From Streptomyces physcomitrii (lineage in GTDB: Bacteria; Actinomycetota; Actinomycetes; Streptomycetales; Streptomycetaceae): a stretch of DNA of 64,000 nucleotides. The notes beneath the pieces were generated by a model, which was not told where the DNA came from, ran no database searches, and worked only from the letters and a program-made list of their open reading frames with translations. The stretch covers positions 434,001-498,000 of the forward strand of contig NZ_JAAWWP010000001.1 of assembly GCF_012273655.1 (NCBI RefSeq), read 5' to 3'. Made by a program: the position numbers and the translations under genes. Position 1 is the stretch's first letter. Every line of letters begins with the position of its first letter. Shown here piece by piece: positions 25,347 through 32,759 of this stretch.

Positions 25347-25988
25347 ATGAGGGGCGAACCCAGTTGCCCGAAGTGCGGTGGCCGGGTACGGGCTCCCGGT
25401 CTCTTCGCCGATTCCTGGCAATGTGATGTGCACGGCGCCGTGCACCCACTGCAACCCGTGATCCCGCCCAGCGTCGAGGCGCTCGGCGTGGTTGTGCACC
25501 GGGCCGAGGTGCCGGTCTGGATGCCCTGGCCGCTCCCCGTGGGCTGGCTGTTCACCGGCGTCGCCTACGCGGGGGACGACCGCAGCGGCGGACGGGCGAC
25601 CGCGGTGGCCTGCTCGGGCCCCGGCCCGCTCGGCGGCATCGGCGAACTCGTGCTCGTCGCCGAGGAACTCGGGGTCGGACTCGGCGCCCGCTACGCCGGA
25701 CTCGACGGTCCCGACCCCGGCGCCCACCTCGACGTCGGCAAGCCCCCGCAGGCCAAGGTCCTTGCCGCCGGGCGGCCCACCCCGCTGTGGCACATCGCCG
25801 AATGCCCGCCCGACCGGGCCGTGTTCGCCGGGGAGGCCATGGGCCTGTGGGTCTGGGCCATCGTCTGGCCCGAGCAGTCCGGCCTGCTGATGTACGACGA
25901 GCTGGTCCTCACCGATCTGCGCGAGGCCGGCGCCGAGGTCGACCTGCTGCCCTGCGGCGCCCTCACCCCGCGCATCCTCTCGCCCTGA
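25347..25988 (+). CDS. DUF6758 family protein with N-terminal zinc ribbon
   Basis: 213 residues. CPKCGGRVRAP at the start plus WQCDVHG (Cys7, Cys10, Cys26, His29) make a probable zinc ribbon. The rest is a conserved Streptomyces domain with PVWMPWPLPVGWLFTGVAYAGDD, PGPLGGIGELVLVAEELGVGLG and LWHIAECPPDRAVFAGEAMGLWVWAIVWPE. No catalytic motif known. Next gene rightward is the PHP phosphoesterase, same strand, 186 bp away. Confidence 0.8.
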   Translation: MRGEPSCPKCGGRVRAPGLFADSWQCDVHGAVHPLQPVIPPSVEALGVVVHRAEVPVWMPWPLPVGWLFTGVAYAGDDRSGGRATAVACSGPGPLGGIGELVLVAEELGVGLGARYAGLDGPDPGAHLDVGKPPQAKVLAAGRPTPLWHIAECPPDRAVFAGEAMGLWVWAIVWPEQSGLLMYDELVLTDLREAGAEVDLLPCGALTPRILSP

Positions 25989-26174
25989 GCCCTGAGTTCC
26001 AGCCCCCCCCGTCGCGCCGCATCCGGCCCGCGCCGGTCCCTCGTGTCCGGCGCGAGCGCACACCGCGGGCGCCCGGGGAGTGCGCGAGCGCACACCGCTG
26101 AGGGCCCTGGCGGGGGCGCCCGCCCCGTTACCCTGGAGCGTCCCCTTCCGTCCCGCAGAGCTGGAGCGAGCGTC

Positions 26175-27041
26175 GTGCGCGTCGACCTGCACACCCACTC
26201 CACCGCCTCGGACGGCACCGACACCCCCGCCGAACTCGTACAGAAGGCGGCCGCGGCCGGTCTGGACGTGGTGGCGCTGACCGACCACGACAGCACCCGG
26301 GGCCACGCCGAGGCGCGCGCGGCCCTGCCCGAGGGGCTCACCCTGGTCACCGGCGCCGAACTCTCCTGCCGCCTCGACGGCGTGGGCCTGCACATGCTCG
26401 CCTACCTCTTCGACCCCGCGGAGCCGGAGCTGCTCGCCCGCCGCGAACTCGTCCGCGACGACCGGGTGCCGCGCGCCAAGGGCATGATCGCCAAGCTCCG
26501 TGAGCTGGGCGTGCCGGTCACCTGGGAGCAGGTCGCGCGGATCGCGGGCCGGGGCTCGGTGGGCCGCCCGCACCTCGCCGAGGCCCTGGTCGAACTCGGC
26601 GTGGTGGACACCGTCTCGGACGCCTTCTCCCCGCGGTGGCTCGGCGACGGCGGACGCGCCTACGTGGACAAGTTCGAGCTGGACCCCTTCGAGGCGATAC
26701 GGCTGGTCAAGGCCGCCGGCGGCGTGACCGTCCTCGCGCACCCGGCCGCCGTCAAGCGCGGCCGGACCGTCCCCGAGGAGTCCCTCGCCGCCCTCGCCGC
26801 CGCCGGGCTCGACGGCCTGGAGGCCGACCACATGGACCACGAGCCGGCCACCCGCGCCCGGCTGCACGGACTCGCCGCCGAACTCGGCCTGCTCGCCACC
26901 GGCTCCAGCGACTACCACGGCAGCCGCAAGACCTGCTCCCTCGGCGACTTCACCACCGACCCCGAGGTCTACGGCGAGATCACCCGCCGCGCCACCGGCG
27001 CCTTCCCCGTCCCCGGCACCGGCGGAACCGTGAACTCCTGA
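26175..27041 (+). CDS. PHP-domain phosphoesterase (RNase AM / YciV-like)
   Basis: 288 residues. Polymerase-and-histidinol-phosphatase domain with a trinuclear metal site: DLHTHSTASDGTDTP (His6, His8, Asp13), LTDHDS, GAELSC, TVLAHPAAVKRG, and GSSDYHG near the end. This arrangement matches the 3',5'-nucleoside bisphosphate phosphatase / 5'-3' RNase group typified by E. coli YciV. GTG 26175 directly encodes the conserved first beta strand and has GGAG nine bases upstream. Substrate inferred from the family only. Confidence 0.9.
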   Translation: MRVDLHTHSTASDGTDTPAELVQKAAAAGLDVVALTDHDSTRGHAEARAALPEGLTLVTGAELSCRLDGVGLHMLAYLFDPAEPELLARRELVRDDRVPRAKGMIAKLRELGVPVTWEQVARIAGRGSVGRPHLAEALVELGVVDTVSDAFSPRWLGDGGRAYVDKFELDPFEAIRLVKAAGGVTVLAHPAAVKRGRTVPEESLAALAAAGLDGLEADHMDHEPATRARLHGLAAELGLLATGSSDYHGSRKTCSLGDFTTDPEVYGEITRRATGAFPVPGTGGTVNS

Positions 27042-27266
27042 GCCCGGGCGGGTACTTGAGGGCCGCCCAGCCCCTCGCCCCCGCGCCGACCGCGGGGTCC
27101 TGACGCCCGTCCGCCGCCACCCGGCGGTGTCTCCCGCCGGGACGCTTCCCGTACGGTCCGGCCGCCACCCCGCGGCCGGTTCGCCCTGCCCGGCACGCCC
27201 CGGCCCCTGCCGCCCGTGCCCGGCCCCCCGTTGTCCACCGTTCCACCGCTCCCGCAAGGCTCTCCC

Positions 27267-27875
27267 GTGTTCGATGTCGCCGTATTCGCCTCTCTCTTCG
27301 TCACCCTCTTCGTGATCATGGACCCGCCCGGGATCACGCCGATCTTCCTCGCGCTGACCGCGGGACGGCCCGCCAAGGTGCAGCGCCGGATGGCCTTCCA
27401 GGCGGTCTGCGTGGCCTTCGGTGTGATCGCCGTCTTCGGGCTGCTCGGCCACCAGATCCTGGACTACCTGCATGTCTCGGTGCCCGCCCTGATGATCGCG
27501 GGCGGGCTGCTGCTCCTGCTGATCGCCCTCGACCTGCTCACCGGCAAGACCGACGAGCCGAAGCAGACCAAGGAGGTCAATGTCGCGCTCGTCCCGCTCG
27601 GCATGCCGCTGCTCGCCGGGCCCGGGGCGATCGTCTCGGTGATCCTCGCGGTGCAGGACGCGGACGGCTTCGACGCGCAGTTCTCGGTCTGGGCGGCGAT
27701 CGCGCTGATCCATGTCGTGCTCTGGCTGGTGATGCGCTACTCGCTGCTGATCATCCGGGTCATCCGGGACGGCGGCGTGGTCCTGGTGACCCGGCTCGCC
27801 GGGATGATGCTCTCGGCGCTCGCCGTGCAGCAGATCATCAACGGCGTGACCCAGGTGGTGCAGGGCGGCGCCTGA
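27267..27875 (+). CDS. MarC-family integral membrane protein
   Basis: 202 residues, six predicted membrane helices. FDVAVFASLFVTLFVIMDPPGITPIFLALTAG is the diagnostic MarC opening with its DPPG motif; PLGMPLLAGPGAIVSVIL is the second conserved re-entrant-like motif. The family was once thought to mediate antibiotic resistance, later work did not support that, and its function is unknown. GTG 27267 is used because it starts the first helix. A strong terminator follows 12 bp after the stop. Confidence 0.9.
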   Translation: MFDVAVFASLFVTLFVIMDPPGITPIFLALTAGRPAKVQRRMAFQAVCVAFGVIAVFGLLGHQILDYLHVSVPALMIAGGLLLLLIALDLLTGKTDEPKQTKEVNVALVPLGMPLLAGPGAIVSVILAVQDADGFDAQFSVWAAIALIHVVLWLVMRYSLLIIRVIRDGGVVLVTRLAGMMLSALAVQQIINGVTQVVQGGA

Positions 27876-27887
27876 CCCCCGCACGGG

Positions 27888-27927
27888 CGAAGCCCCCGCC
27901 CGCTCCGTGGAGCGTGCGGGGGCTTCG
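27888..27927. terminator. Terminator after marC-like gene
   Basis: Perfect 12-bp stem (CGAAGCCCCCGC 27888-27899; complement 27916-27927) extended by an inner 6-bp stem around GT. Convergent with the small gene on its right. Confidence 0.9.
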
Positions 27928-28016
27928 GCGTTCTGGCTGCCTGCCCGCGGGGGCGGCATGGGACGGCGTACGGACAACAGCGAAGTGCTCGGTAACGGCC
28001 GTGCGGGGTACGGGAA

Positions 28017-28163
28017 TTACGAGGCCGCTTCGGCGGGCCGGATGTAGAGGCGCTGCCCGGTGGCGGCGGCCTGCTGCACGATCCCGTTGACGGAGGCGGC
28101 GTCCACGACGGTGCTGTCGATCGCGGCACCGGCGTCGTCGAGGCGCATGATTTCGAAGCGCAC
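28017..28163 (-). CDS. Conserved 48-residue hypothetical protein
   Basis: GTG 28163 to TAA 28017 encodes VRFEIMRLDDAGAAIDSTVV, then DAASVNGIVQQAAATGQRLY and IRPAEAAS. Amphipathic and soluble, with strong coding bias; TAA is a rare stop in this DNA. GGGAG lies 10 bases before the start. I recall near-identical small ORFs in other Streptomyces genomes. Transcribed leftward, divergent from the NYN gene across an AT-rich region. Function unknown. Confidence 0.7.
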   Translation of the reverse strand: MRFEIMRLDDAGAAIDSTVVDAASVNGIVQQAAATGQRLYIRPAEAAS

Positions 28164-28324
28164 AGGCTTCTCCCTTCCTCGGGTGATCCTCCTGGCGGAG
28201 AACTACTGCCGCGGGCACGATTCTCTGCCCGCGGGTGGATCGGGGCGGTTGCCCGCCCGTGAAGAGTGGATTGCGAGGCCGCTCGGGGCCTCGCGCACAC
28301 TCCCTACAACCGGCTGGAGTACCC

Positions 28325-28375
28325 AATGATTCCCTACGCTAAAGAAAATTTTCGCGTATCTAATTACTGACACGT
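28325..28375. promoter_or_regulatory. AT-rich divergent control region with palindrome
   Basis: Between the 48-residue gene and the NYN gene. Contains the perfect 10-bp palindrome GAAAATTTTC flanked by TACGC and GCGTA arms, in DNA far more AT-rich than its surroundings. A DNA-binding site or shared promoter is likely. Confidence 0.45.
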
Positions 28376-28434
28376 AAGCATCGCGGTCCTCGCGGCTTGT
28401 GCACCCCGTGCCGCCGCCCGGACAATGGGCCGCG

Positions 28435-29343
28435 ATGAACGAGGACAACCGAGTCGACCAGCCCGCCCTCGCGGCCCGCCTGGACCGCACCAACGAACTG
28501 CTGCAACGCGTGCTCGCCGAGGTGGCCAAGACCCCCTCCACCCACGCGATCTTCGTGGACGCGGGATACGTCTACGCCGCCGCCGGGCGCCTGGTCGCGG
28601 GCACCGAGGACCGGCGCTCCTTCGACCTCGACGCGGAAGGGCTCATCGAGGCGCTGATCGACAAGGCCCGCACCCTCTTCGCCGACAGCAGGCTGCTGCG
28701 CGTCTACTGGTACGACGGCGCCCGCCGCCGCATCCACACCGCCGAGCAGCAGTCGATCGCCGAACTGCCCGACGTCAAGGTCCGCCTCGGCAACCTCAAC
28801 GCCAACAACCAGCAGAAGGGCGTCGACTCCCTCATCCGCAGCGACCTGGAGTCCCTGGCCCGGCACCGCGCCATCAGCGACGCCGCCCTGATCGGCGGCG
28901 ACGAGGACCTGGTCTCGGCGGTCGAGGCCGCCCAGGGCTACGGCGCCCGCGTCCACCTCTGGGGCATCGAGGCCCCGGACGCGCGCAACCAGGCCGAGCC
29001 GCTGCTCTGGGAGGTCGACAGCCAGCGCACCTTCGACCTCGACTTCTTCAAGCCGTACGTCACCCGCCGCACCCTGAGCGTCCCCGAGACCCCCACCGGG
29101 CAGCGGCCCACCCGGGAGGACGTCCGCTTCGTCGGGGCCCAGATCGCCGCCCGCTGGCTGGCCGCCAAGGGGCGCGAGTCGCTCGCCGAGCTGCTGCCGG
29201 GGCATCCCTATCTGCCGGGTTCGGTGGACCAGGACCTCCTGGTGGAGGCGGAGGGGCTGCTCCAGTATTCGCTGCGCGGCCAGTCCGACCTGCGGCGCGT
29301 CCTGCGGGACGGCTTCTGGGAGCACGTACAGACGCTGTACTGA
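28435..29343 (+). CDS. NYN-domain (PIN-like) ribonuclease-type protein
   Basis: 302 residues. IFVDAGYVYAAAGR, YWYDGARRR, KGVDSLIRSDLESLARHRAISDAALIGGDEDLVSAVEAAQGYGARVHLWG are the four acidic motifs of NYN/LabA-DUF88 domains, which share the PIN nuclease fold and bind Mg2+. RNA cleavage is likely but the target is unknown. The C-terminal 100 residues carry an OST-HTH-like or family-specific helical part. ATG 28435 is preceded by GACAAT at a spacing that would allow a leaderless mRNA. Confidence 0.88.
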   Translation: MNEDNRVDQPALAARLDRTNELLQRVLAEVAKTPSTHAIFVDAGYVYAAAGRLVAGTEDRRSFDLDAEGLIEALIDKARTLFADSRLLRVYWYDGARRRIHTAEQQSIAELPDVKVRLGNLNANNQQKGVDSLIRSDLESLARHRAISDAALIGGDEDLVSAVEAAQGYGARVHLWGIEAPDARNQAEPLLWEVDSQRTFDLDFFKPYVTRRTLSVPETPTGQRPTREDVRFVGAQIAARWLAAKGRESLAELLPGHPYLPGSVDQDLLVEAEGLLQYSLRGQSDLRRVLRDGFWEHVQTLY

Positions 29344-29512
29344 GCGGACGGGCGGACGCCGTACTGATTGGACGGGCGCGCGGGCGGGTGCCGGAGCCGA
29401 GTGCCGATCGGCCCCCGGGGGTCCGTCCGCCCCCGGGCCGCCCCTGGCGGCGCTGCCGCCCGGCACGCAGGATGGGGGCACCACCGACGCCGTTCCGAGA
29501 GGCCGCGCCCGT

Positions 29513-29917
29513 ATGAACGCCCCGCCGCCCCACCCGCCCCCGGGGCCACGACTGCCCCGGCAGCCGCAGGGACCGGAGGCCTGGCCGGACCGGTGGCCGC
29601 CCCAGCCGCCGCTGCGGCCCGCCAAGGCCTGGTACCTCCTGGTCGCGCTGCTGATGATGTGCGGGGCGGGCTTCACCGGACTGGGCGTGGTGGCGGGACT
29701 CTTCCTCAAGGCGGGCAAGTGGGCGGCCTGCGACATCACCGCGGACTGCGCCCACCACCCGAACGACCCCGGCTACCGAGAGCCCGGCTATCCGCTCTGG
29801 CCCTTCGTGACGGCCGCGGTCCTCGCCGCGCTCGCGCTCGCCCTCTTCCTCCTGGTCTTCCTGGCCCGCCGCCGCAACGCGCGCGCCGAGGGCGGCCAAT
29901 CGTCAAGAACGGATTGA
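29513..29917 (+). CDS. Small two-helix membrane protein
   Basis: 134 residues. Pro-rich cytoplasmic start (30 residues), then helices at about 40-65 (WYLLVALLMMCGAGFTGLGVVAGLFL) and 96-118 (WPFVTAAVLAALALALFLLVFL), with a short loop holding two Cys (CDITADC). No family recognised. Its end lies 32 bp before the Clp-N regulator gene, within whose operator region transcription may end. Confidence 0.7.
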   Translation: MNAPPPHPPPGPRLPRQPQGPEAWPDRWPPQPPLRPAKAWYLLVALLMMCGAGFTGLGVVAGLFLKAGKWAACDITADCAHHPNDPGYREPGYPLWPFVTAAVLAALALALFLLVFLARRRNARAEGGQSSRTD

Positions 29918-29948
29918 CGATCCGCTCATCGTCAATCTACGCTTGACG
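29901..29948. promoter_or_regulatory. 48-bp dyad operator over a leaderless promoter
   Basis: CGTCAAG (29901-29907) and CTTGACG (29942-29948) are exact complements about one centre, and TTGACGAT (29914-29921) and ATCGTCAA (29928-29935) are exact complements about the same centre. The promoter is inside: -35 TTGACG (29914-29919), 18-bp spacer, -10 TACGCT (29938-29943), then six bases to the ATG at 29950. Repression by the HTH protein it drives is the obvious inference. Confidence 0.75.
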
Positions 29949-29949
29949 C

Positions 29950-30654
29950 ATGAGTCCACTCGACATCAGCCTCGCCGACCTGATCGCCCGCCTCGACGAA
30001 GAGTTCCCCGACGCCGACCACCTGGCCCGCATCAGCGAGGCCCAGCTGCGCAATCAGACCCTGGCCGACCTCGGTGACCAGCTCGTCGACCACTACGTGG
30101 GCCGGGCCAAGCGCGCCGGTGCCTCCTGGAGCGAGGTCGGCGAGGCCATCGGGGTGTCCAAGCAGGCCGCCCAGCAACGCCATTCGCCCGCCCCCTTCGA
30201 CCGGTTCACCGAACGCAACCGGCACGGCATCGTGCTGGCCCAGGAGGCCGCCCGCACCCACAAGCACGACTTCATCGGCACCGAACACCTCCTGCTCGGC
30301 CTGCTCGGCGAACGCCAGGGCCTGGCCTACGAGATGCTGCTCGCCGAGGCCGGCTCGGAGCGGCGCGTCCGCGAGGCGGTCGAGGCGGCGCTGCCCCCGG
30401 CCGGGAAGAAGGCGCCGCGGGGGCACATCGCCTTCCGGCCGGAGAGCAAGGAGGCCATCGAGCAGGCCCTCGCCGCCGCGGTCGAACTCGGCCACGACCG
30501 GGTCGGCACCGAGCACTCGCTCCTCGGCCTGATCCGCGTCGAGGCGAGCCCGGCCGCGGGAATCCTGCGCGAACTCGGCTTCACGCCCGAGGAGTTGCGC
30601 GAGACCGTCCGGGCCGAGGCCGCCCGGCGCTCGGCCGCGAGCGAGGAGGGGTAG
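29950..30654 (+). CDS. HTH plus Clp-N-domain protein (probable autoregulator)
   Basis: 234 residues. Residues about 45-80 hold a helix-turn-helix (GASWSEVGEAIGVSKQAAQQR). Residues about 85-225 form a Clp N-domain: two repeats, FIGTEHLLLGLLGERQGLAYEML and RVGTEHSLLGLIRVEASPAAGIL, as in ClpA/ClpC/ClpB. There is no ATPase domain, so it is not a chaperone. The fusion suggests a DNA-binding protein that senses ClpC-type adaptors or misfolded protein. It starts with no leader and sits under a large dyad, supporting self-control. Role not known to me. Confidence 0.85.
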   Translation: MSPLDISLADLIARLDEEFPDADHLARISEAQLRNQTLADLGDQLVDHYVGRAKRAGASWSEVGEAIGVSKQAAQQRHSPAPFDRFTERNRHGIVLAQEAARTHKHDFIGTEHLLLGLLGERQGLAYEMLLAEAGSERRVREAVEAALPPAGKKAPRGHIAFRPESKEAIEQALAAAVELGHDRVGTEHSLLGLIRVEASPAAGILRELGFTPEELRETVRAEAARRSAASEEG

Positions 30655-30727
30655 CACGACGGCCGCCGAGGAGCCCGGCGAGCCGCGCTCCGGGCGCCGT
30701 CGCCGCCGGGTGCCGGACGGCCACCGG

Positions 30728-31672
30728 TCAGCCCTTCTCCTCGTACGAGTGCGCCTCGTCCCCCTCGTACGGGTCCACCTCGTCCCAGAAGGCCGCGAGC
30801 GCCGTCGCCGTCGGCTTCGGCCGGTCGGTGTTGGGGGAGTGGTCGGCGCCCGGCACGATCGTGCGCCGGGCGCCGAGCCGCAGCGCCATCTCGTCCAGGA
30901 GCGGCACCGGCCAGATGCCGTCGGTGGCGCCGGAGATCACGTGCAGCGGCAGCGGAACCCGGGCGAGTTCCCCGACCCGGTCCGGCTCGGTGCACAACTG
31001 CTGTCCGGTGGCGAGGAGTTGGGCCGGTGAGGTGAGCAGCCAGCGGCGCCGGAAGCGGTCCGGGTCGGCGGCCTCGGGCTGCTGCCGCCCGGGGCCCGGG
31101 TCGAGCACGCCCTCGTCGACGCCGGGCTCGCCCTCCTCCTGCGCCTCGAAGGCCTGGACGGCCTCCCAGACCTCGGCCATGTCGATCTCGCCGAGCACGC
31201 TGCCGAGCAGCCGCACCCGCTCCTGCTGCGCGGCCGAGATCTCGGCGGGGCCGGAGGACATCAGGGTCAGGGAGCGGAAGGGCGTGTGGTCGTCCAGTAC
31301 CGCGGCCCGGGCGATCTGTCCGCCGAGCGAGTGCCCGAGCAGGTGCAGGGGAGTGCCGAGCGCGGCCGCCTGGGCGTGCACATCGGCGGCCAACTCGGCC
31401 TGCGCGTACGCCGATTGGTCGTCCTTCGGGCCGGCGGACTCGTGCTGGCCGCGGCCGTCCACGGCGACCGTGCGGTACCCGGCCGCGTTGAGGATCTCGT
31501 GCAGCGGGCCGAAGTCCTCCTTGGAGCCGGTGTAGCCGGGCAGCAGCAGGGCCGTGCCGCGGACCCGCTCGGTGGCGGCGGGGGCGTCCACCACGGCGAA
31601 GCCGCCGCGGGCGGTCTCCAGCCGGTAGACGCGGGCGCGGGGCGGCGGGGCGAAGGTCGGGGGCCTGCTCAT
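30728..31672 (-). CDS. Alpha/beta-hydrolase
   Basis: 314 residues. LLLPGYTGSKEDFGPLHEIL supplies the oxyanion hole, VAVDGRGQHES the second strand motif, LLGHSLGGQIARAAV the nucleophile elbow (Ser in GHSLGG), SGATDGIWPVPL the acid, and PGADHSPNTDRP the His. Serine hydrolase of unknown substrate; a lysophospholipase-like esterase is possible. No signal peptide. Divergent from the ArsR-SRPBCC gene, sharing its 164-bp control region. Confidence 0.85.
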   Translation of the reverse strand: MSRPPTFAPPPRARVYRLETARGGFAVVDAPAATERVRGTALLLPGYTGSKEDFGPLHEILNAAGYRTVAVDGRGQHESAGPKDDQSAYAQAELAADVHAQAAALGTPLHLLGHSLGGQIARAAVLDDHTPFRSLTLMSSGPAEISAAQQERVRLLGSVLGEIDMAEVWEAVQAFEAQEEGEPGVDEGVLDPGPGRQQPEAADPDRFRRRWLLTSPAQLLATGQQLCTEPDRVGELARVPLPLHVISGATDGIWPVPLLDEMALRLGARRTIVPGADHSPNTDRPKPTATALAAFWDEVDPYEGDEAHSYEEKG

Positions 31673-31721
31673 GCGCCGAAGGCTATCCGGCGGTCCGGTG
31701 CGGGCGTACGGGCCCCGGCCT

Positions 31722-31751
31722 TTGACATGCAGCCGGATGGCTGCCTATCGT
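31722..31751 (+). promoter_or_regulatory. Promoter of the ArsR-SRPBCC gene
   Basis: TTGACA (31722-31727), 18-bp spacer, TATCGT (31746-31751). It overlaps both the left arm and the loop of the inverted repeat at 31726-31776. Confidence 0.7.
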
Positions 31752-31776
31752 GAAAAGGCAGCCATCCGGCTGCATG
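31726..31776. promoter_or_regulatory. 20-bp perfect inverted repeat operator
   Basis: CATGCAGCCGGATGGCTGCC (31726-31745) and its exact complement (31757-31776) with an 11-bp spacer. The -10 box lies in the spacer, so a bound dimer would block RNA polymerase. Likely site of the ArsR-type HTH encoded downstream. Confidence 0.8.
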
Positions 31777-31836
31777 TTCCTCCTCGGCGGCGCGCGCCGA
31801 CGGAGGACGGAACCGGCAACCCTGAGGAGGCGGGCG

Positions 31837-32634
31837 ATGGACGAGGTCTTCAAGGCGCTGGCCGACGCCAGCCGCCGCAGGCTGCTCGACAGCCTCAACC
31901 TCCGCGACGGGCAGAGCCTGCGCGAACTGTGCACCGGCCTCGACATGGCCCGGCAGTCGGTGAGCAAGCACCTGGCGGTCCTGGAGGCGGCCAACCTCAT
32001 CACCACCGTCCGGCGTGGCCGCGAGAAGTTCCACTACCTCAACGCGGTGCCGATCAACGCCATCGCCGAGCGGTGGATCACCCGGTACGACCGGGCGCGG
32101 GCCGGCGCGCTCGCCGATCTCAAGACCGCATTGGAGCAGCAACCCATGGCACACAGCGAGGAGTTCGTCTACACGACGTACATCAGGACCACGCCCGAAC
32201 GCCTCTGGCAGGCGCTGACCGACCCCGCCTTCACTCGGCGGTACTGGGGCGTCACCTTCGGCACCGACTGGCAGCCGGGCGCCACGATGAGCTGGGAGCA
32301 GTCCGGGGTGACGGTCAGCGACCCGGAGCAGGTGGTCCTCGCCGCCGAGCCCGGCCGCAGGCTCGCGTACACCTGGCACACCTTCACCCCGGAGTTCGCC
32401 GAGTCCGTCTCGATGAGCGAGGAGGTGCGGGCGCGGATGGCGGCCGAGCCGCGGTCCCGGGTGACCTTCGAGATCGAGCCGCTCGGCGAGACGGTCAGGC
32501 TCACCGTGACCCACGAGGGCTTCGGACCCGACAGCACCGTCCTGGAGTCGGTGCGCACCGGCTGGCCCCCACTGCTCTCCGGCCTCAAGACCCTCCTGGA
32601 GACCGGCGAGGAACTGCCCGCCCCGCGGTCCTGA
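31837..32634 (+). CDS. ArsR-family regulator fused to SRPBCC (AHSA1-like) domain
   Basis: 265 residues. Residues 1-90 are a winged helix of the ArsR type (FKALADASRRRLLDSL, RQSVSKHLAVLEAANLITTVRRGREKFHYLN), without the metal-binding Cys motif. Residues about 105-255 are an SRPBCC/AHSA1 domain (IRTTPERLWQALTDPAFTRRYWG, GWPPLLSGLKTLLETG), a cavity fold that binds hydrophobic ligands. In other genomes these are often two adjacent genes; here they are one protein, giving a one-component ligand sensor. GAGGAGG precedes ATG 31837. It probably controls itself and perhaps the divergent hydrolase through the 20-bp inverted repeat. Confidence 0.88.
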   Translation: MDEVFKALADASRRRLLDSLNLRDGQSLRELCTGLDMARQSVSKHLAVLEAANLITTVRRGREKFHYLNAVPINAIAERWITRYDRARAGALADLKTALEQQPMAHSEEFVYTTYIRTTPERLWQALTDPAFTRRYWGVTFGTDWQPGATMSWEQSGVTVSDPEQVVLAAEPGRRLAYTWHTFTPEFAESVSMSEEVRARMAAEPRSRVTFEIEPLGETVRLTVTHEGFGPDSTVLESVRTGWPPLLSGLKTLLETGEELPAPRS

Positions 32635-32652
32635 GCGCCCCCGGGTACGCGA

Positions 32653-32684
32653 ACGGCCCGGATCCCTCGCGGGGTCCGGGCCGT
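32653..32684. terminator. Bidirectional terminator between ArsR-SRPBCC and the DEAD helicase
   Basis: 14-bp stem with one G-T wobble (32653-32666 with 32671-32684), TCGC loop, between convergent genes. Confidence 0.85.
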
Positions 32685-32759
32685 CCGGTTGCTGCCTCAA
32701 GTCCCGTACCGCGTCGGCGCCTTACCGTCTGCGCGCCCAGCGGCTGGAGTGCGGCGGGC

